64,000 nucleotides of DNA. Origin: Circinella umbellata. Taxonomy: Eukaryota > Mucoromycota > Mucoromycetes > Mucorales > Lichtheimiaceae. The stretch lies in NCBI GenBank assembly GCA_025093555.1, contig JAIWNF010000027.1:124001-188000 (forward strand). The letters run 5' to 3'. Every line of letters starts with the position of its first letter. The stretch's first letter is position 1. Positions 41,381 to 52,886 of the stretch are shown here, in pieces. The position numbers and the translations under genes were made by a program. Under the pieces are notes generated by a model. That model was not told the DNA's origin. It did not search any database and worked only from the letters and a program-made list of their open reading frames with translations.

Positions 41381-42139
41381 TTATAAAAGTGATTTTCCTT
41401 CATGATCCAATACTTTTTCAAAATATTTAGCAAGTAAAATACCATCTTGACCTTCTGTTAATATTACATTATTACTTGATTTATAAAATAGAATTCCATC
41501 TAAAAAGGATATCAGCTTAGTTGTTTTGCTTCCTTTTTTTTTATGCAAATATTATATAACATTTTTTTTTTACCATCCATTGCTTTTCGCATATTGATAT
41601 AAATATAAACTTCACTTGTTCCTCTCATGCCACTAATAACACCTGAGTCACCGGGTAAGCCAATAGCACAATGTATATGAAGTCGATTCATTCGACTTAA
41701 TCCACTTGTTTTAATTATTTCCCATTTTTTTAATAAGGTGCCATGAATCACTGTTTCATAAGGTTCTACAATACGTTCTAATAATTGTTCTTGATCGACT
41801 ATATTTTTAAGTGAATGCCCTTGATTAGCTCGAATCATCCATTTATCATCTATTTCAATTAATTTATAACGTTGTTTATCATTGGTTTTGACAACATGTT
41901 CAATATTTTCTTGAGTATAAGATTTAAACTTGGCTAAACCGAGCTAAAAAAAAAAAAACCCAATATTAATAGATAAATAAAAAAGGGTGGATTAAGAAAG
42001 AAATAGGGGATTATTTTTTTACAATATCATCCAGTGGAACATATCCATCAGGTCGCATATTTAGTTTATGTTTCGTTGCACCATGACGTAAAATATAAGA
42101 TAATAGTTTAGATAATTGAATTGTTTCACGTTGATCCAT
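41381..42139 (-). CDS. TPT1: tRNA 2'-phosphotransferase
   Basis: Three exons on the - strand: 42023-42139, 41574-41943, 41381-41499 (201 aa). The protein begins MDQRETIQLSKLLSYILRHG with the conserved ILRHG. It continues NMRPDGYVPLDDI, then MIRANQGHSL, VIHGTLLKKWEIIKTSGLSR, MNRLHIHCA and GDSGVISGMRGTSEVYIYIN. The two Arg-His motifs and the RANQGHS loop form the NAD-binding, ADP-ribosylating site of the KptA/Tpt1 family. The enzyme removes the splice-site 2'-phosphate left by fungal tRNA ligase, producing ADP-ribose 1''-2'' cyclic phosphate. Length is typical (about 200-230). Confidence 0.93.
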
Positions 42140-42601
42140 TTTGTTTATATAATAGAAAAAAAGAGATGTTATAATATAGAAAAAAAAACCGCAGTTCCTG
42201 TTTTCTATATTTATATGCGTGCGGGCTTTTTTAGATAGAAAAGAATTATTATTATTATTATTATTCCAATTGTTTTTTTTTTTTTTACAAAAAGAGAAAA
42301 AAAAAGAAGAGAGGAAATAACCATGGGGGATGAATAATAAAAAGAAAATGTACAAAGCTTATTTTGAATGTAATGGAGGGGTTATTGTTGTTGTTGTTTG
42401 CTTATGTAATATATATGTATATATGTTTGTTTGTTATATAGAGAGAGAAGGAGGGGGAAAGAAAAGAAAAAGTATGAGGAGGATATGCTAATATTAATTA
42501 AGAAAGAATTGATTGTAAAGGGGGTTTTTTTTGTTGTTTTTTTTGAAGGGTGAATTTAATGAAAGGGGTGTGTGTATATAAAAAAAGGGGGGAGGGGGGT
42601 T
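42140..42601. other. Short spacer between RNR1 3' end and TPT1 start
   Basis: The 462 bases hold the TPT1 leader (poly-T and (ATT)n on the - strand) and the 3' side of RNR1. They contain G-rich words (GGGGGGAGGGGGG near 42589) and purine runs. No gene is present. Confidence 0.6.
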
Positions 42602-45589
42602 TTAACCACTACAACTAATACAAGCATCTCGATTATCAAGAGAACATTGCATAGCTGATAAATTATCTTGATTTTCATTTTGTTCATCAGGTGTAGCCTC
42701 TTTTAATGCTAATTGATCTACTGTAAATTTAATGGCATCTACAGCAGGTCTTGTACGTAAATAATACATACCCGTCTTTAATCCACGTTTCCAAGAATAA
42801 AAGTGCATGGAAGAAAGTTTACCATAACTTGGTTCAGCAACAAACAAATTTAATGATTGAGATTGATCAATAAAAGCAGCACGATCTGCTGCCATATCAA
42901 TAATGACTCTTTGAGAAATTTCCCATACAGTCTTGTATAATTTCTTTAAATCATCTGGAATTTCAGGTACTATAATAATATTATAATAATTAATATAAAA
43001 GATGTCATGAAATATAATAATATCTTTTTTTTACCTTGTTGAATGCTACCATTGTGAGCAATGATCATATTCTTTACTTGTTCATTCCACAAGTTACGTT
43101 CAATCAAATCTTTTAATAAATGATGATTGACCACTTGGAATTCACCACTCATAACACGACGTGTATAAATATTACTTGTATAAGGTTCAAAACATTCATT
43201 ATTACCCAAGATTTGACTCGTACTTGCTGTTGGCATAGGTGCCAATAATAATGAATTACGTACACCATGTTGAGCAATTTTAGCTCGAAGTGTATTCCAA
43301 TCAAAAAGATCAGAACCTTTGACATTCCACATATCATGTTGTAAAATACCTTGACTTACAGGAGATCCTTCATACGTTTCATAAGGTCCATATTTTTCGG
43401 CTAATTCACATGAAGCTTCAAGTGCAGCATGATAAATAGTTTCAAAAATATCCTTATTCAGTTGACGAGCTTCAGGAGAATCAAATGGAAGACGAAGTAA
43501 AAGGAAAGCATCGGCAAGACCTTGAACACCAAGACCAATACTGTAAAAATAACATGAAAGAGTTAGTTATTACCATCACTCACTACCACTTCAAATATAG
43601 ATATATACTACTTACGGACGATGTCTCATGTTACTTTTCTTTGCTTGAGGTACAGGATAATAATTAACATCAATTACTTTATTCAAATTCTTTGTAACAA
43701 TCTTTGTCACTTGATGTAATTTTTTGAAATCAAATTCATTTGTTTCAGTATTAACAAATTTTGGTAAAGCAAGAGATGAAAGATTACAAACAGCAACTTC
43801 ATCAGGTGAAGAATATTCAATGATTTCTATGAATAAAAAAAAGTGGGTTCATGTATTCATATTAATATACAAATATATGAGAAGAAGAGTTATATTATTA
43901 TTTAATTCTTTTACCTGTACATAAATTGGAACCAGTAATTGTTCCCAAGTTCTTTTGATTCGATTTTTGATTACATGCATCTATTTATAATTGAAGCGGG
44001 GGGGAATAAGATTAGATCTATTTTTTATATGAAGTGTAATATATAAAATAGAGTAAATTCTTACCTTTGTAAAGCATATAAGGCATACCCGTTTCGATTT
44101 GTGCATCTAAAACAGCAAACCAAAGCTTTTGAGCACTCACTGATTTTCTTGCACGACCTTCTTGTTCATATCGAGTATATAACTTTTCAAATTCTTCACC
44201 ATAACATTGATCTAAACCAGGGGCTTCATTGGGACAAAACAAAGACCAATCACCATTTTCTTCGACACGTTTCATGAAAAGATCAGGCACCCAAAGACCC
44301 AAAAACAAATCACGTGCACGAACTTCTTCTTTACCCGTATTTTTACGTAAATCCAAGAATTCAAATACATCGTAATGCCAAGGTTCAAGATACATGGCAA
44401 AACTACCATTACGTTTACCACCTCCTTGAGTAACAAAGCGAGCAGTATCATTATAAACACGAAGCATAGGAACAATACCATTGGATGTACCATTCGTACC
44501 AGCAATATAAGAACCAGAGGCACGAATCTTTTGGAAACTACAACCGATACCACCAGCCGATTTGGAAATAATGGCACATGTAGTTAAAGTATCATAAATG
44601 CCTTCAATAGAATCATCTTGCATTTGAACCAAATAACAACTAGAAAGTTGAGGTTTAGCTGTACCAGCATTAAATAATGTAGGGCTTGCATGAGTAAAAT
44701 ATTTACTGGACATATAATGATAAGTTTCAATAGCAGATTCAATATCTTCACCATGAATACCAAGAGCAACACGCATAATCATATGTTGAGGACGTTCAAC
44801 AAGTTTGCCTATATAATAAATAATAATTAATTAATAATCTAATTTCAAATCCTATTCATCAATAATAAAAAATAGTGTTTTTGTTTTACCATCAATCTTC
44901 ATTAAATAACTACGTTCCAAAGTCTTGAAACCAAAGAAATTAAAGTCATAATCACGATCGTAAACAATAGCAGCATCAATTTGTTCAGCATACTTTTGAC
45001 TTAAATCATATAATTCTTTAGAAACTAAAGGATTGTGTGATTTAAGTTTAGGGTGTTCATAATGATATAATGCTTCTACGACTTTACTAAATTGATTATC
45101 CGTTTCTTTATGTAAATTAGAAACAGCAATACGAGCGGCTAAAATAGCATAATCAGGATGAGTCGTTGTCATATAAGCAGCTGTTTCAGCAGCTAAATTA
45201 TCAAGTTCAACAGTAGTAATTCCTTGATACATTCCTGTCACGACCTTAATAAATAGAATAATAACCCTCCCAATTTTAATAATAATACTAAGAATAAAAG
45301 TCTGTAAAAGTTCAAAACAAAATTATATATATTACCTTTTGCGCGATCTGAGGAGGATCAATGAATTTAGAATTTAAATTATCACATAATTTATTGATGC
45401 GCGATGTAATCTTGTCAAATAAAACTTGTTCTTTGCGACCGTCTATTGTTTGTATATTATATACATATATTAATTATTATTCAAAAAAAAAAGGACCCCC
45501 TCCCCACCCTCCTCCTCTCCCCCCCCCCCAAAAAAAAAAGAACATGAAATAAATACGCGTAAAAACATACCTCGTTTAAGAACAAACAT
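42602..45589 (-). CDS. RNR1: Ribonucleoside-diphosphate reductase large subunit (class Ia)
   Basis: Eight exons on the - strand: 45571-45589, 45336-45442, 44890-45244, 44065-44808, 43915-43980, 43616-43826, 43035-43540, 42602-42969 (791 aa). The N-terminal ATP cone ([18 protein letters not shown]) carries the allosteric activity site. Catalytic landmarks are present: [11 protein letters not shown] (redox Cys), GSNLCTEIIEYSS and [12 protein letters not shown] (radical and redox Cys plus the catalytic Glu), [19 protein letters not shown], and [14 protein letters not shown]. The C-terminus CISCSG has the Cys pair that re-reduces the active site. The protein reduces NDPs to dNDPs with an Rnr2-type subunit that is not in this window. 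Three ACGCGT (MCB) words lie in intron 1 and up to 334 bases upstream, suggesting S-phase expression. Confidence 0.96.
45555..45560. promoter_or_regulatory. ACGCGT (MCB-like) in RNR1 intron 1
   Basis: The palindrome ACGCGT lies just inside the first intron, beside the 19-nt first coding exon. It belongs to a cluster with the two upstream copies. Confidence 0.4.
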
Positions 45590-45869
45590 TGTAGATATGA
45601 ATATAAAAAAGGGATATTATAAAAACTAAACTCGATGATAAAGAAGAACAAGAAGAGGGAAAAAAAAAAGAGAGAGAAAGTTTTTTTTTTTGTGGTTGAA
45701 AGGGAAAAGAAAAAAAAAAAATAATTCACGTCGCGCGAATCGCGGTCTTCTTTAAAGGAAAAGGGAGCGGAGACAAAGAAATTATTGTCTCTATATATTA
45801 TATGGCTTTATTAAAGAGATGATAGACACGAAAAAAAAAAAAAAAGAGCGTGTCAATAAAGCGCGTTGA

Positions 45870-45923
45870 ACGCGTTTTAGATTCCGATTTTTTTTTTCAT
45901 TTTTATTTTTAATCGCGACGCGT
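45870..45923. promoter_or_regulatory. Two ACGCGT (MCB) elements upstream of RNR1
   Basis: ACGCGT occurs at 45870-45875 and 45918-45923, about 280-335 bases before the RNR1 start, within a CpG-rich patch (also GCGCGT at 45861 and TCGCGCGAATCGCGG near 45731). MCB is the MBF site that drives G1/S genes in fungi, and RNR1 is a classic MBF target. The role is inferred from motif and gene. Confidence 0.55.
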
Positions 45924-47537
45924 TTTTTTATATATATATAATGGGAGGACCAATGATGAGTAATCCATTCCATCCCATCCATTCTTTCTTCTTCTTCTTC
46001 TTCTTTGAATCATTTTTTAAGGAAATTGATTTTTTCTCATATTATATGTATAAATCAAAAAGTGGATACTTTCAATAATTATTTAATTACTAAATGGATC
46101 TCTGTATTCTTAACATTGACCCCCTTTAAAATGAGAGCAACGATGACTTGGATACATGTAAAAATAAATAAAAATAAAAGATATTTAATTTTAAATCTCC
46201 TGTTCAACTATCACTAGTAGGTTGAACGCAACTTACTTTTTGGCGCGTAATGAAAATTAGAATGACCGATTTACTTATTTTCCAGTTGGGCAAAAGAGAG
46301 ATTCGCTCTATATTTTATTATCCTAATAGTGATAATAACAGTTTGAATGAATGATTTTTATTTACTATTTCTTCTGAACTTATAAGACCTTCTTCTAGAT
46401 TCTCAGAGACGTATGAAATAACTAAAAAATAAAAATAAAGTAGATCGAGTTCAATAAGAGTAAGAAGTTCCAAAAATTTGATAGCCCCTCGGTTTGTTCT
46501 TTATACCATACTTACTATTCTCTATAAGTTCATTATTCAAAAGAAGTATAAGGTAGATTATTATGTTTATAATAATATTAATTTAGTTATAATAATGGAT
46601 TTCCTACTTTGCTCCACATCTGTCCTTCTTCCTCGATATTGATATTGGAAACTATTAGAAACAAGAAAAAGCACCATATATATATGTCAAAAAAAAGAGA
46701 GCAAAGCAGTTTCTGTCAAAGTAGCCTATCAACAGTGAGTCATGTATAATTATATTATGCATGAAAGGGTTAAAAGATATGTATACTCGTAAAAAACTGT
46801 CTTTTTATGAACTATTATAGTTCTAATCCCCTTCTTATACCCTCTGTACGAGTGCGAGTCTTTTTTCTTAAAAATCAAATTCAACAAAAGTACTGTGCGT
46901 ATAGAAGACGACTGATGCGTTCATAACTTAATAGTTAGATAATATATAATGTACTTTCTTATTCAATTGAAATGTTGCTAGGATACATCGTTTTTGAATC
47001 TCAAAACCAAATATTCGTTGCATGAGCCTAAATCGTCCAATTTCTTGTTGCACATGACACCGAGTACATATCAATGTAGTTGTTCCAGGTAGTCTTTTTC
47101 ATATAGGTATTAACTGAGCGTACAGAGAATTGTTACTCTTATTGAACACTTTGAACTCTTTTCCTATGAATAAAAAAAATGTAATCGAGTAACATAGACC
47201 AAAAAAAAAATTGTCATATGTCATTTACATTGATTTTTCATAAAAATCTAAGGGAAAGCAAATGTGGCCCGGCTACGATGAATACCTATCTTGACTCTGC
47301 TTAATTTAACTCCACCTTCAAATAAAGCATGATATTATTTATGCAAAACTCTTGCCAGAATAGCCCCTATTTTCAAAGTCCGTGGTAGGTATATATTGTA
47401 TTCCCCCCACTCTCAAGTACAAGTTATAATTATTATGTCTTTATTAGATTATACTGAATTATGTATTTATCAAGCGCATACATTCATGGATATATATAAT
47501 AATGATTGACAATGTATCCAACTAATATTACTAGATC
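45924..47537. other. Intergenic, nothing recognised beyond the RNR1 promoter
   Basis: After the RNR1 upstream elements the DNA is A/T-rich with scattered less AT-rich words (46200-46300, 46980-47100, 47260-47400) that do not form open frames. No gene, RNA gene or repeat was recognised. Confidence 0.45.
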
Positions 47538-48563
47538 TTATTCATGTCTTGTGATTTCCAAAGGACTGTGACATACATTCAATCCTTTATAGACACCATT
47601 GGATTCAAATAAATCACCAATAGTAAATCCAACTGTAATATGAGGCCAAAATGCCTAATAAATTATATATAAAAAGGTTTATTAATTATATACTAATGGA
47701 TTATATACTAATGGAAGGGTACAAAAAAGTATATATATATATAAATGTATTTTACCTGAGGATCAAATAATGCTGAATTACCGCCTTTAGTCACATAAAG
47801 TCTAAAAATGGCCTCACGAATAGTTTCAAGGTTAGGTGCATTAACAAGAATTTGATAAACAATATAAAGTTCATTTTCAACATGAACAGATTCTTTTCCA
47901 AGACATTGCATTTTAAATGAAGTCGATTGAATTTTATAGTCAGCAGCTATTTTGTTAATCTCTTCAATTGTAACATTGGCTTTAGCCAAAATATCGAATT
48001 CAGGAGGTGTAATGACAGTAACATGAGATTCGCCTTTTTTTTTATAAGAGGTGTTGGGTGGAAGAGGTTATTGTTAAATAATTTATATATATGAATATAT
48101 ATATATTATACATAGAGTGCTATACGTATATTTGAGTTACCTCGAGTTAATAAAGGTTCATCAGTAGTATTAAGACCTTTTACAACGGGTAAGATATATT
48201 GATAATCAAGTTCCATACCCAACCAATCTAATAGAAAAAATTGTTTATTTCAATAAAAGACGCTTTATTTATGATGTAATCATATAATAAAATAAAAATA
48301 GCAATATTTACTTTCATGAGGTAAAAAATCGATTTTTTCAGAATCATAAATCTTTTTTGAAATGGTCACTGGTTCACCTATACGAATATAAAAAATAAAA
48401 TAAATACATAATGGATTCCATATTCCCCTCCTTTTATTATGATTTTACCTTTCCATGGTACACCTAAAGGAGTTTGTTTATTAAGAGGACCAGCAGTAGT
48501 CCATTGCATAAAAGTCATAAAACAAAAACCACCTAATAATAAAGTAGTCAATGATGATACCAT
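47538..48563 (-). CDS. Membrane-anchored 2H phosphoesterase-like protein ('Swiss Army Knife' RNA-repair-like family)
   Basis: Five exons on the - strand: 48449-48563, 48312-48377, 48141-48227, 47756-48033, 47538-47654 (220 aa). The N-terminus MVSSLTTLLLGGFCFMTFMQ is a signal anchor or signal peptide. Two HxT motifs sit about 90 residues apart: ESHVTVITPPEFD (about residues 91-103) and FWPHITVGFT (about 183-192). Paired H-x-T/S-x motifs define the 2H phosphoesterase fold, which acts on 2',3'-cyclic or 2'-5' RNA ends. The HVTVITPPEF form matches fungal proteins annotated as Swiss Army Knife RNA repair-like. A hydrophobic N-terminus puts the domain in or facing the secretory pathway, unexpected for RNA repair. 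The acceptor before exon 4 (AAAAAG) lacks a pyrimidine tract but keeps the frame and the motif. Substrate is unknown. Confidence 0.8.
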
Positions 48564-48909
48564 GATAATACTATTTTTTAAGGAAAAAGAAGATGAAGAT
48601 ATAAAAAAAGAGTCCTGATTATTGTTCTTTATATAATTATCGGTAATTATTATGGCTCTTGGTTTTTTAAATATCATTACACAAAACGTGTTCAATGTAG
48701 CAGGTATAAAAATGTTATAAGGGTAAAAAGAAAAAAACAAGAAGGTTTTAACCAACAATATCATTTGATAGAGTCCACCTGGCCCTCTTTGATAAGCTCC
48801 GAACTTTTTTATGTGTAACATGAAACCATCATTTATTACCTTCTTTGTAATTTTTTTCTATTATTTTCATGATAAGCATTGGATATTTTTTTTATTGTTC
48901 AAGTACAAT
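48564..48909. other. Upstream region of the 2H-like gene
   Basis: AT-rich leader and promoter side on the - strand. An upstream in-frame extension of the 2H gene exists in this DNA only from non-ATG codons and is not believed. No other gene is present. Confidence 0.5.
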
Positions 48910-49225
48910 CATTTCAGAAAGTAAAAAAGAATGGTTGATTTTTGAGTTCAATGTCGTGCAAAAAAAAATTGTGCGTTCAAGTTAAAGATGTCGATGGATC
49001 CAATGCAATGGTCGCTTAGGGTTACGCTTTTGTCACTGTGTTCATTTTGCTCTCTCTTCTTTTTATAATTTACAATTTATCTTATAGATAGTGAAGTTGA
49101 GTACGTATGCAATTTTTTTTTTGAAGATGGACAAAGTCATGTTGCTGATAAAACATGACGTTGATGTAACTTGTCGTTGATTGAGGAGTTGCATCCCATT
49201 GAAACAATAAGTACTCATTTAATCA
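48910..49225 (+). repeat. Left inverted arm of the 48.9-50.9 kb element
   Basis: The arm pairs with 50606-50932 in reverse. Perfect blocks: 49028-49051 (24 bp, pairs with 50799-50822), 49053-49068 (16 bp, pairs with 50782-50797) and 49093-49122 (30 bp, pairs with 50726-50755). Flanking parts match with scattered changes, and spacing between blocks is nearly equal (42 versus 44 bp between the 24- and 30-bp blocks). Confidence 0.85.
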
Positions 49226-50605
49226 CGTTATACTTTCAGTCTTACGAATGAAAAAAAAAAACTATGATGTTGATATAAAAAGTTATGCAATAAGCTACAT
49301 CTGTAAAAGTACAATTATGCTGGGTATCTATTTTGAGATTTCCTTTCCAGCTTATCAAAAAAGAAAACGCATATACTTTTGTTCTTTAATAGTTTCTACT
49401 ACATTCTCAATCTTTATATTTTATTTTCACATTTAATGTTTCTTTTTTTCTATAATGTTATAACCTCATGAATTTATTAAATTATAATGTCGGTTCCGGT
49501 TCTTCGGTTCTTATGCGGATCCCTATTTCCCTTGTCACAAGATTCCATGGAACCAACAGAATGACAGTGTGCTTTTATCACGGCAGCAGTGGCCTTACTC
49601 TCGTATCTATACAACTGTAACATGGAGCCGCTCTCTGAACCACACCTGACCTCTTCCAGCTACGTCCATCCATTTTATCCATGGCCTTTTGTCAGCAAAG
49701 AAGCCTTCAAAAGTTGCCGACTAGGGTAATATTAGCAGCATAAAAAGCAAGCTGAGCTTGATAAATTAACGCTTCTCTCCCTTTTTTCGTTTTTTTCTCT
49801 TTACTATATTAATCATGATCTAAACGGAAACACTATTATAGGCTCGGTTTTAGTCTATAACAGCCATTGCTCGAATCAAATCCCAGAAGAGTTTGTCAAC
49901 GCTGTCGATCTACCAGATTACAAAATTGACGTGTATGCATCTTCTGGATAGGTCAAAAAGAGCAATAATGTTTCAGTCACACTGCTTCCCAAAGATGTTT
50001 ATTGGTTGTGCATCTTTAGCCAAAAAAAAAGCGATTGATCGGTATAATTTCATGTCCCTTCCAACTCGGTCACGTTTTATTTACGATGCGAAAAATTAGA
50101 ATTTCTACTTATATACACTGTCACAGAATTGGTTCGGTTGAGCATTTCAACGAAAGAGATGTGATTTCCCTGGATTTGACGGGACATATAGATAACTTTC
50201 TTTTTGTTGCGTCACTTTACCGAGACCACTCCTGCGTGGTTAGCGAAAATGATCTGTCGCCTTGGCGCTGTGACACACTGTCGCGCACGTATTTGGATGT
50301 GATTAAAAACAAAATTGACATCAAGGAAACGAACCTGTAACTTCTTACCTCTTGATTCTTGAATTTAGGACGTATTGTGGTATACGTATACTACATAACT
50401 ATCTATCATAATAATTCTAATATAATTATAAATATGAAGTGACAAGCAAAGCTTATAATAAACACACATCTGTTACTTTACAAATAATCACCGTATATAT
50501 AATATTACTCATAACTCATACACATCATAAAGAAGATTATCAAGCATAAGAATGTTAATTTATTTATATATAAATAATACGTACAATAATATTCATTCTT
50601 ATCAA

Positions 50606-50932
50606 TGGATAGTATTAAATTAGAAATACGTACTGTTCCAATAGCATACAACTCTTCATCAACGACAAGATACATCAGCTCAACGCCATGTTCCTCAACA
50701 ACGTGCCTTATTGTTCATCTTGATGAAAAAAAAAATTGCATACGTACTCAACTTCAATTTATCTGTAAAAGAGTTTATAAGTTATAAAAAGAAGAGAAAG
50801 CAAAATGAACACAGTGACAAAATTGTAACCTTAAGCGACCATTGGATCAATTGACATCATTATTTGAACGCACAATTTTTTTTTTTACGGACAACGTTGA
50901 ACTCCAATTCAGCGACTTTACATTCTGAAATG
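50606..50932 (-). repeat. Right inverted arm of the 48.9-50.9 kb element
   Basis: Reverse-complement partner of 48910-49225. Read on the - strand, the inner part is open for HVVEEHGVELMYLVVDEELY, and the left arm has a matching but broken stretch. The arms may therefore include a piece of coding sequence and an intron-like pyrimidine segment ending in TTTTACAG. The outer limit near CATTTCAG/CTGAAATG is approximate. Confidence 0.85.
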
Positions 50933-51416
50933 TCTGTATATATAACACATAAATGAGCAATGATTGACATATAGAGTTAACTTTTGATTATTGTTCTTAC
51001 TACTTTATAAACTCGTTTTTTTTTTTGAAAAAAAAAACACATAAAAAGAAGTTGCTCTTTATGTGATGCTATAACAACCGTTTTTTTTACCAGTTATTAT
51101 AATTAATTTAAATGATAGTATTTGTTTTTTATGACATAAGCTTTAAAGTTATATAATAATTAAATGATCAAAGTTTCAAACTGAAGTCGCTTTATATTAG
51201 TAAAAATGATAACTACGTATAATATTTATACATGTATCTTAAATAACAACGAAGAGAGGGGGGAGAGAGAGAAATATAAGAGAAAGAAAATAATAGCCAG
51301 ACTACATATGATAAGAAGTGTTTAAACAACTACGTAAAAAAAATTATTAGTGGATAAAAGATTTTGCATTTACTGTCTTTAATAAATATAACTGCATTTA
51401 CTTGCTCTTTTTTTTT
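50933..51416. other. Intergenic, nothing recognised
   Basis: A/T-rich DNA between the inverted-arm element and the 3' end of the two-TM protein gene, with poly-T and poly-A runs near 51018-51040 and a purine-rich tract at 51250-51290. Confidence 0.5.
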
Positions 51417-51875
51417 TTAACGTGATAATATTTCTTGACTTTGTTTTCCAATATTCATAACAAAGATTTTTTTGCTTAATGGAACAGCTGCTTTACGATT
51501 TCTTTTCCAGGTCTTCTCTTTTTTCTTTGATAATTTTAATATTCGTCTTGCTGTATTCTGTGATATCTCTTCTTCTTTAATCGAACTTTGGCTTGTTATA
51601 ATTGCTTCTTTATCACATGTGACCGATTGTTTTACTGATAAAAGAGAAATTGTATCAGCATTGGTAGTAGTGGATAAAGAAGGTTTTAAAGTATTAGAAA
51701 AGATAGAAGGAAAAAGGAAGTAAAGAATGGATAAGATGATAACAAAAATCATATAATAATCATCCAACAACTCATCAAGATAACAACGACAGGAGAATAA
51801 AATTTCAATGATAATAACGCTAATCGATAGCATTGTTAAAAGACAGAAAATTTTAAATGCTGGTGAAGAAAACAT
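51417..51875 (-). CDS. Hypothetical protein with two membrane segments and a basic tail
   Basis: The first ATG in the frame is at 51875 (MFSSPAFKIFCLL), giving 152 aa to the stop at 51417. Two hydrophobic segments (about 7-33 and 42-63) are separated by a short acidic loop (CRCYLDELLDDYY). A hydrophilic tail follows with Ser/Thr-rich and strongly basic parts (SKKKEKTWKRNRKAAVPLSK). No family is recognised. The tail composition and clean single-exon frame argue for a real gene, but it has no homology support here. A TATATATA tract about 65-75 bases upstream of the ATG could be its core promoter. Confidence 0.5.
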   Translation of the reverse strand: MFSSPAFKIFCLLTMLSISVIIIEILFSCRCYLDELLDDYYMIFVIILSILYFLFPSIFSNTLKPSLSTTTNADTISLLSVKQSVTCDKEAIITSQSSIKEEEISQNTARRILKLSKKKEKTWKRNRKAAVPLSKKIFVMNIGKQSQEILSR

Positions 51876-52886
51876 ATTGAGAAATTTTGAGAAAATAAAA
51901 GTAAAACAATAAAACAAAATGTAAATGTAAATGTTTCACGGTATATATATATTAGTTTGCTAATTCAAACTACACAGTTTTTGATGCTAACGACTGACAA
52001 CCACGTACTATTCCCCATTGTTGTTGTTGTTGTTGTTGTTTTCTTCATTTCGTTTATTGGTAAGACAATCTTTCATTGTCTTTTCTCTTCACAAAGACTA
52101 AGAAAAGTGATGGTGATTTGCTATACTTTTTTTAACATGAAGTACATAATATATATATTTATGTACCTAATATCAAGAATGGGATTATCCTCCCCCTGAA
52201 AACAAAAAAATACATGCTTTTGCATTACCGCGAGAAAGAAAAAACGCACAGACCATTTTTTTGTTGTCAAATTAGTCACACTAGGTAATTCGTAACCCAG
52301 TAACAATATATATATATATATCCATGGTAATTATTTATAATAATATACTTCATAGTTTACCTATATGATCATTAGCTGTAATATACTAAATATATATATT
52401 CATCCTTCTTTCTTCTAAAAAAAATAATTATACTAGGTTGAGTTACAATGTTTCATGAAAAGGGTAATTATTACAAGAATATTTTTTTTTTTTTGGTCAC
52501 AAGGTTCGTTATGTATATTGATTTTAATAATTACGTAAAATTCAATACCCATATATATTTTGGAAACATCTGTACCAAATACATAACAAATTGATGTAAC
52601 TAAATATGATATTAAAAATGATAACTAAACTTTTCCTTTATACTGGTTAAAAAGCAAAGTTAGTAGCCCAATTGGCAAAAAAAAAAATAATCTTGGAACT
52701 AGGTGTTTTGCATTAAAGTACAGAATATGGGTCAGCGGGATTTATTGGAGAAAAGAAGAATGAGTAATAATTATTTAACAAGTTGAAAAAAGGCGGGGAG
52801 ATCTCATCTTTTTACCGCTTTTTTTTTTTTTCGATCCTTTTTTTTTTCTTTTTCTTAGTTTTAGTTTTTACCAAAGAATATATAAT
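51876..52886. other. Spacer with promoters of the two-TM gene (-) and cystathionine gamma-synthase (+)
   Basis: A (TTG)n tract lies at about 52019-52039, TA runs at 52306-52320, a CCAAT word near 52669, and CT/T tracts at 52808-52860 just before the synthase ATG. No gene was recognised. Confidence 0.5.

Larger units (their letters stand above)
48910..50932. mobile_element. ~2.0-kb element with ~320-bp imperfect inverted arms, internal coding decayed
   Basis: The two ends are inverted copies of each other (see the two arm entries). The 1.4-kb centre is less AT-rich than surrounding DNA from 49480 to 50340 and holds broken open stretches, for example around 49500-49735 and a 3' stretch reading DLTGHIDNFLFVASLYRDH up to 50340. 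Long inverted ends around a decayed reading frame fit a DNA transposon with long terminal inverted repeats (as in Mutator-like elements) or a foldback element. I see no recognisable transposase, and no target-site duplication could be fixed by eye. An inverted duplication of a host gene is the alternative. Confidence 0.6.

Noticed and set aside
48564..48821. N-terminal extension of the 2H-like protein
   Set aside because: The spliced frame with the HxT motifs starts at ATG 48563; the upstream frame lies outside it and is low in coding character.
49860..49890. GCTCGAATCAAATCC resembling a tRNA B box
   Set aside because: No cloverleaf, A box or acceptor stem could be drawn around it; no tRNA gene was found anywhere in the window.
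51876..51917. N-terminal extension of the two-TM protein
   Set aside because: The extension has no ATG (only TTG); the first real start in the frame is at 51875.
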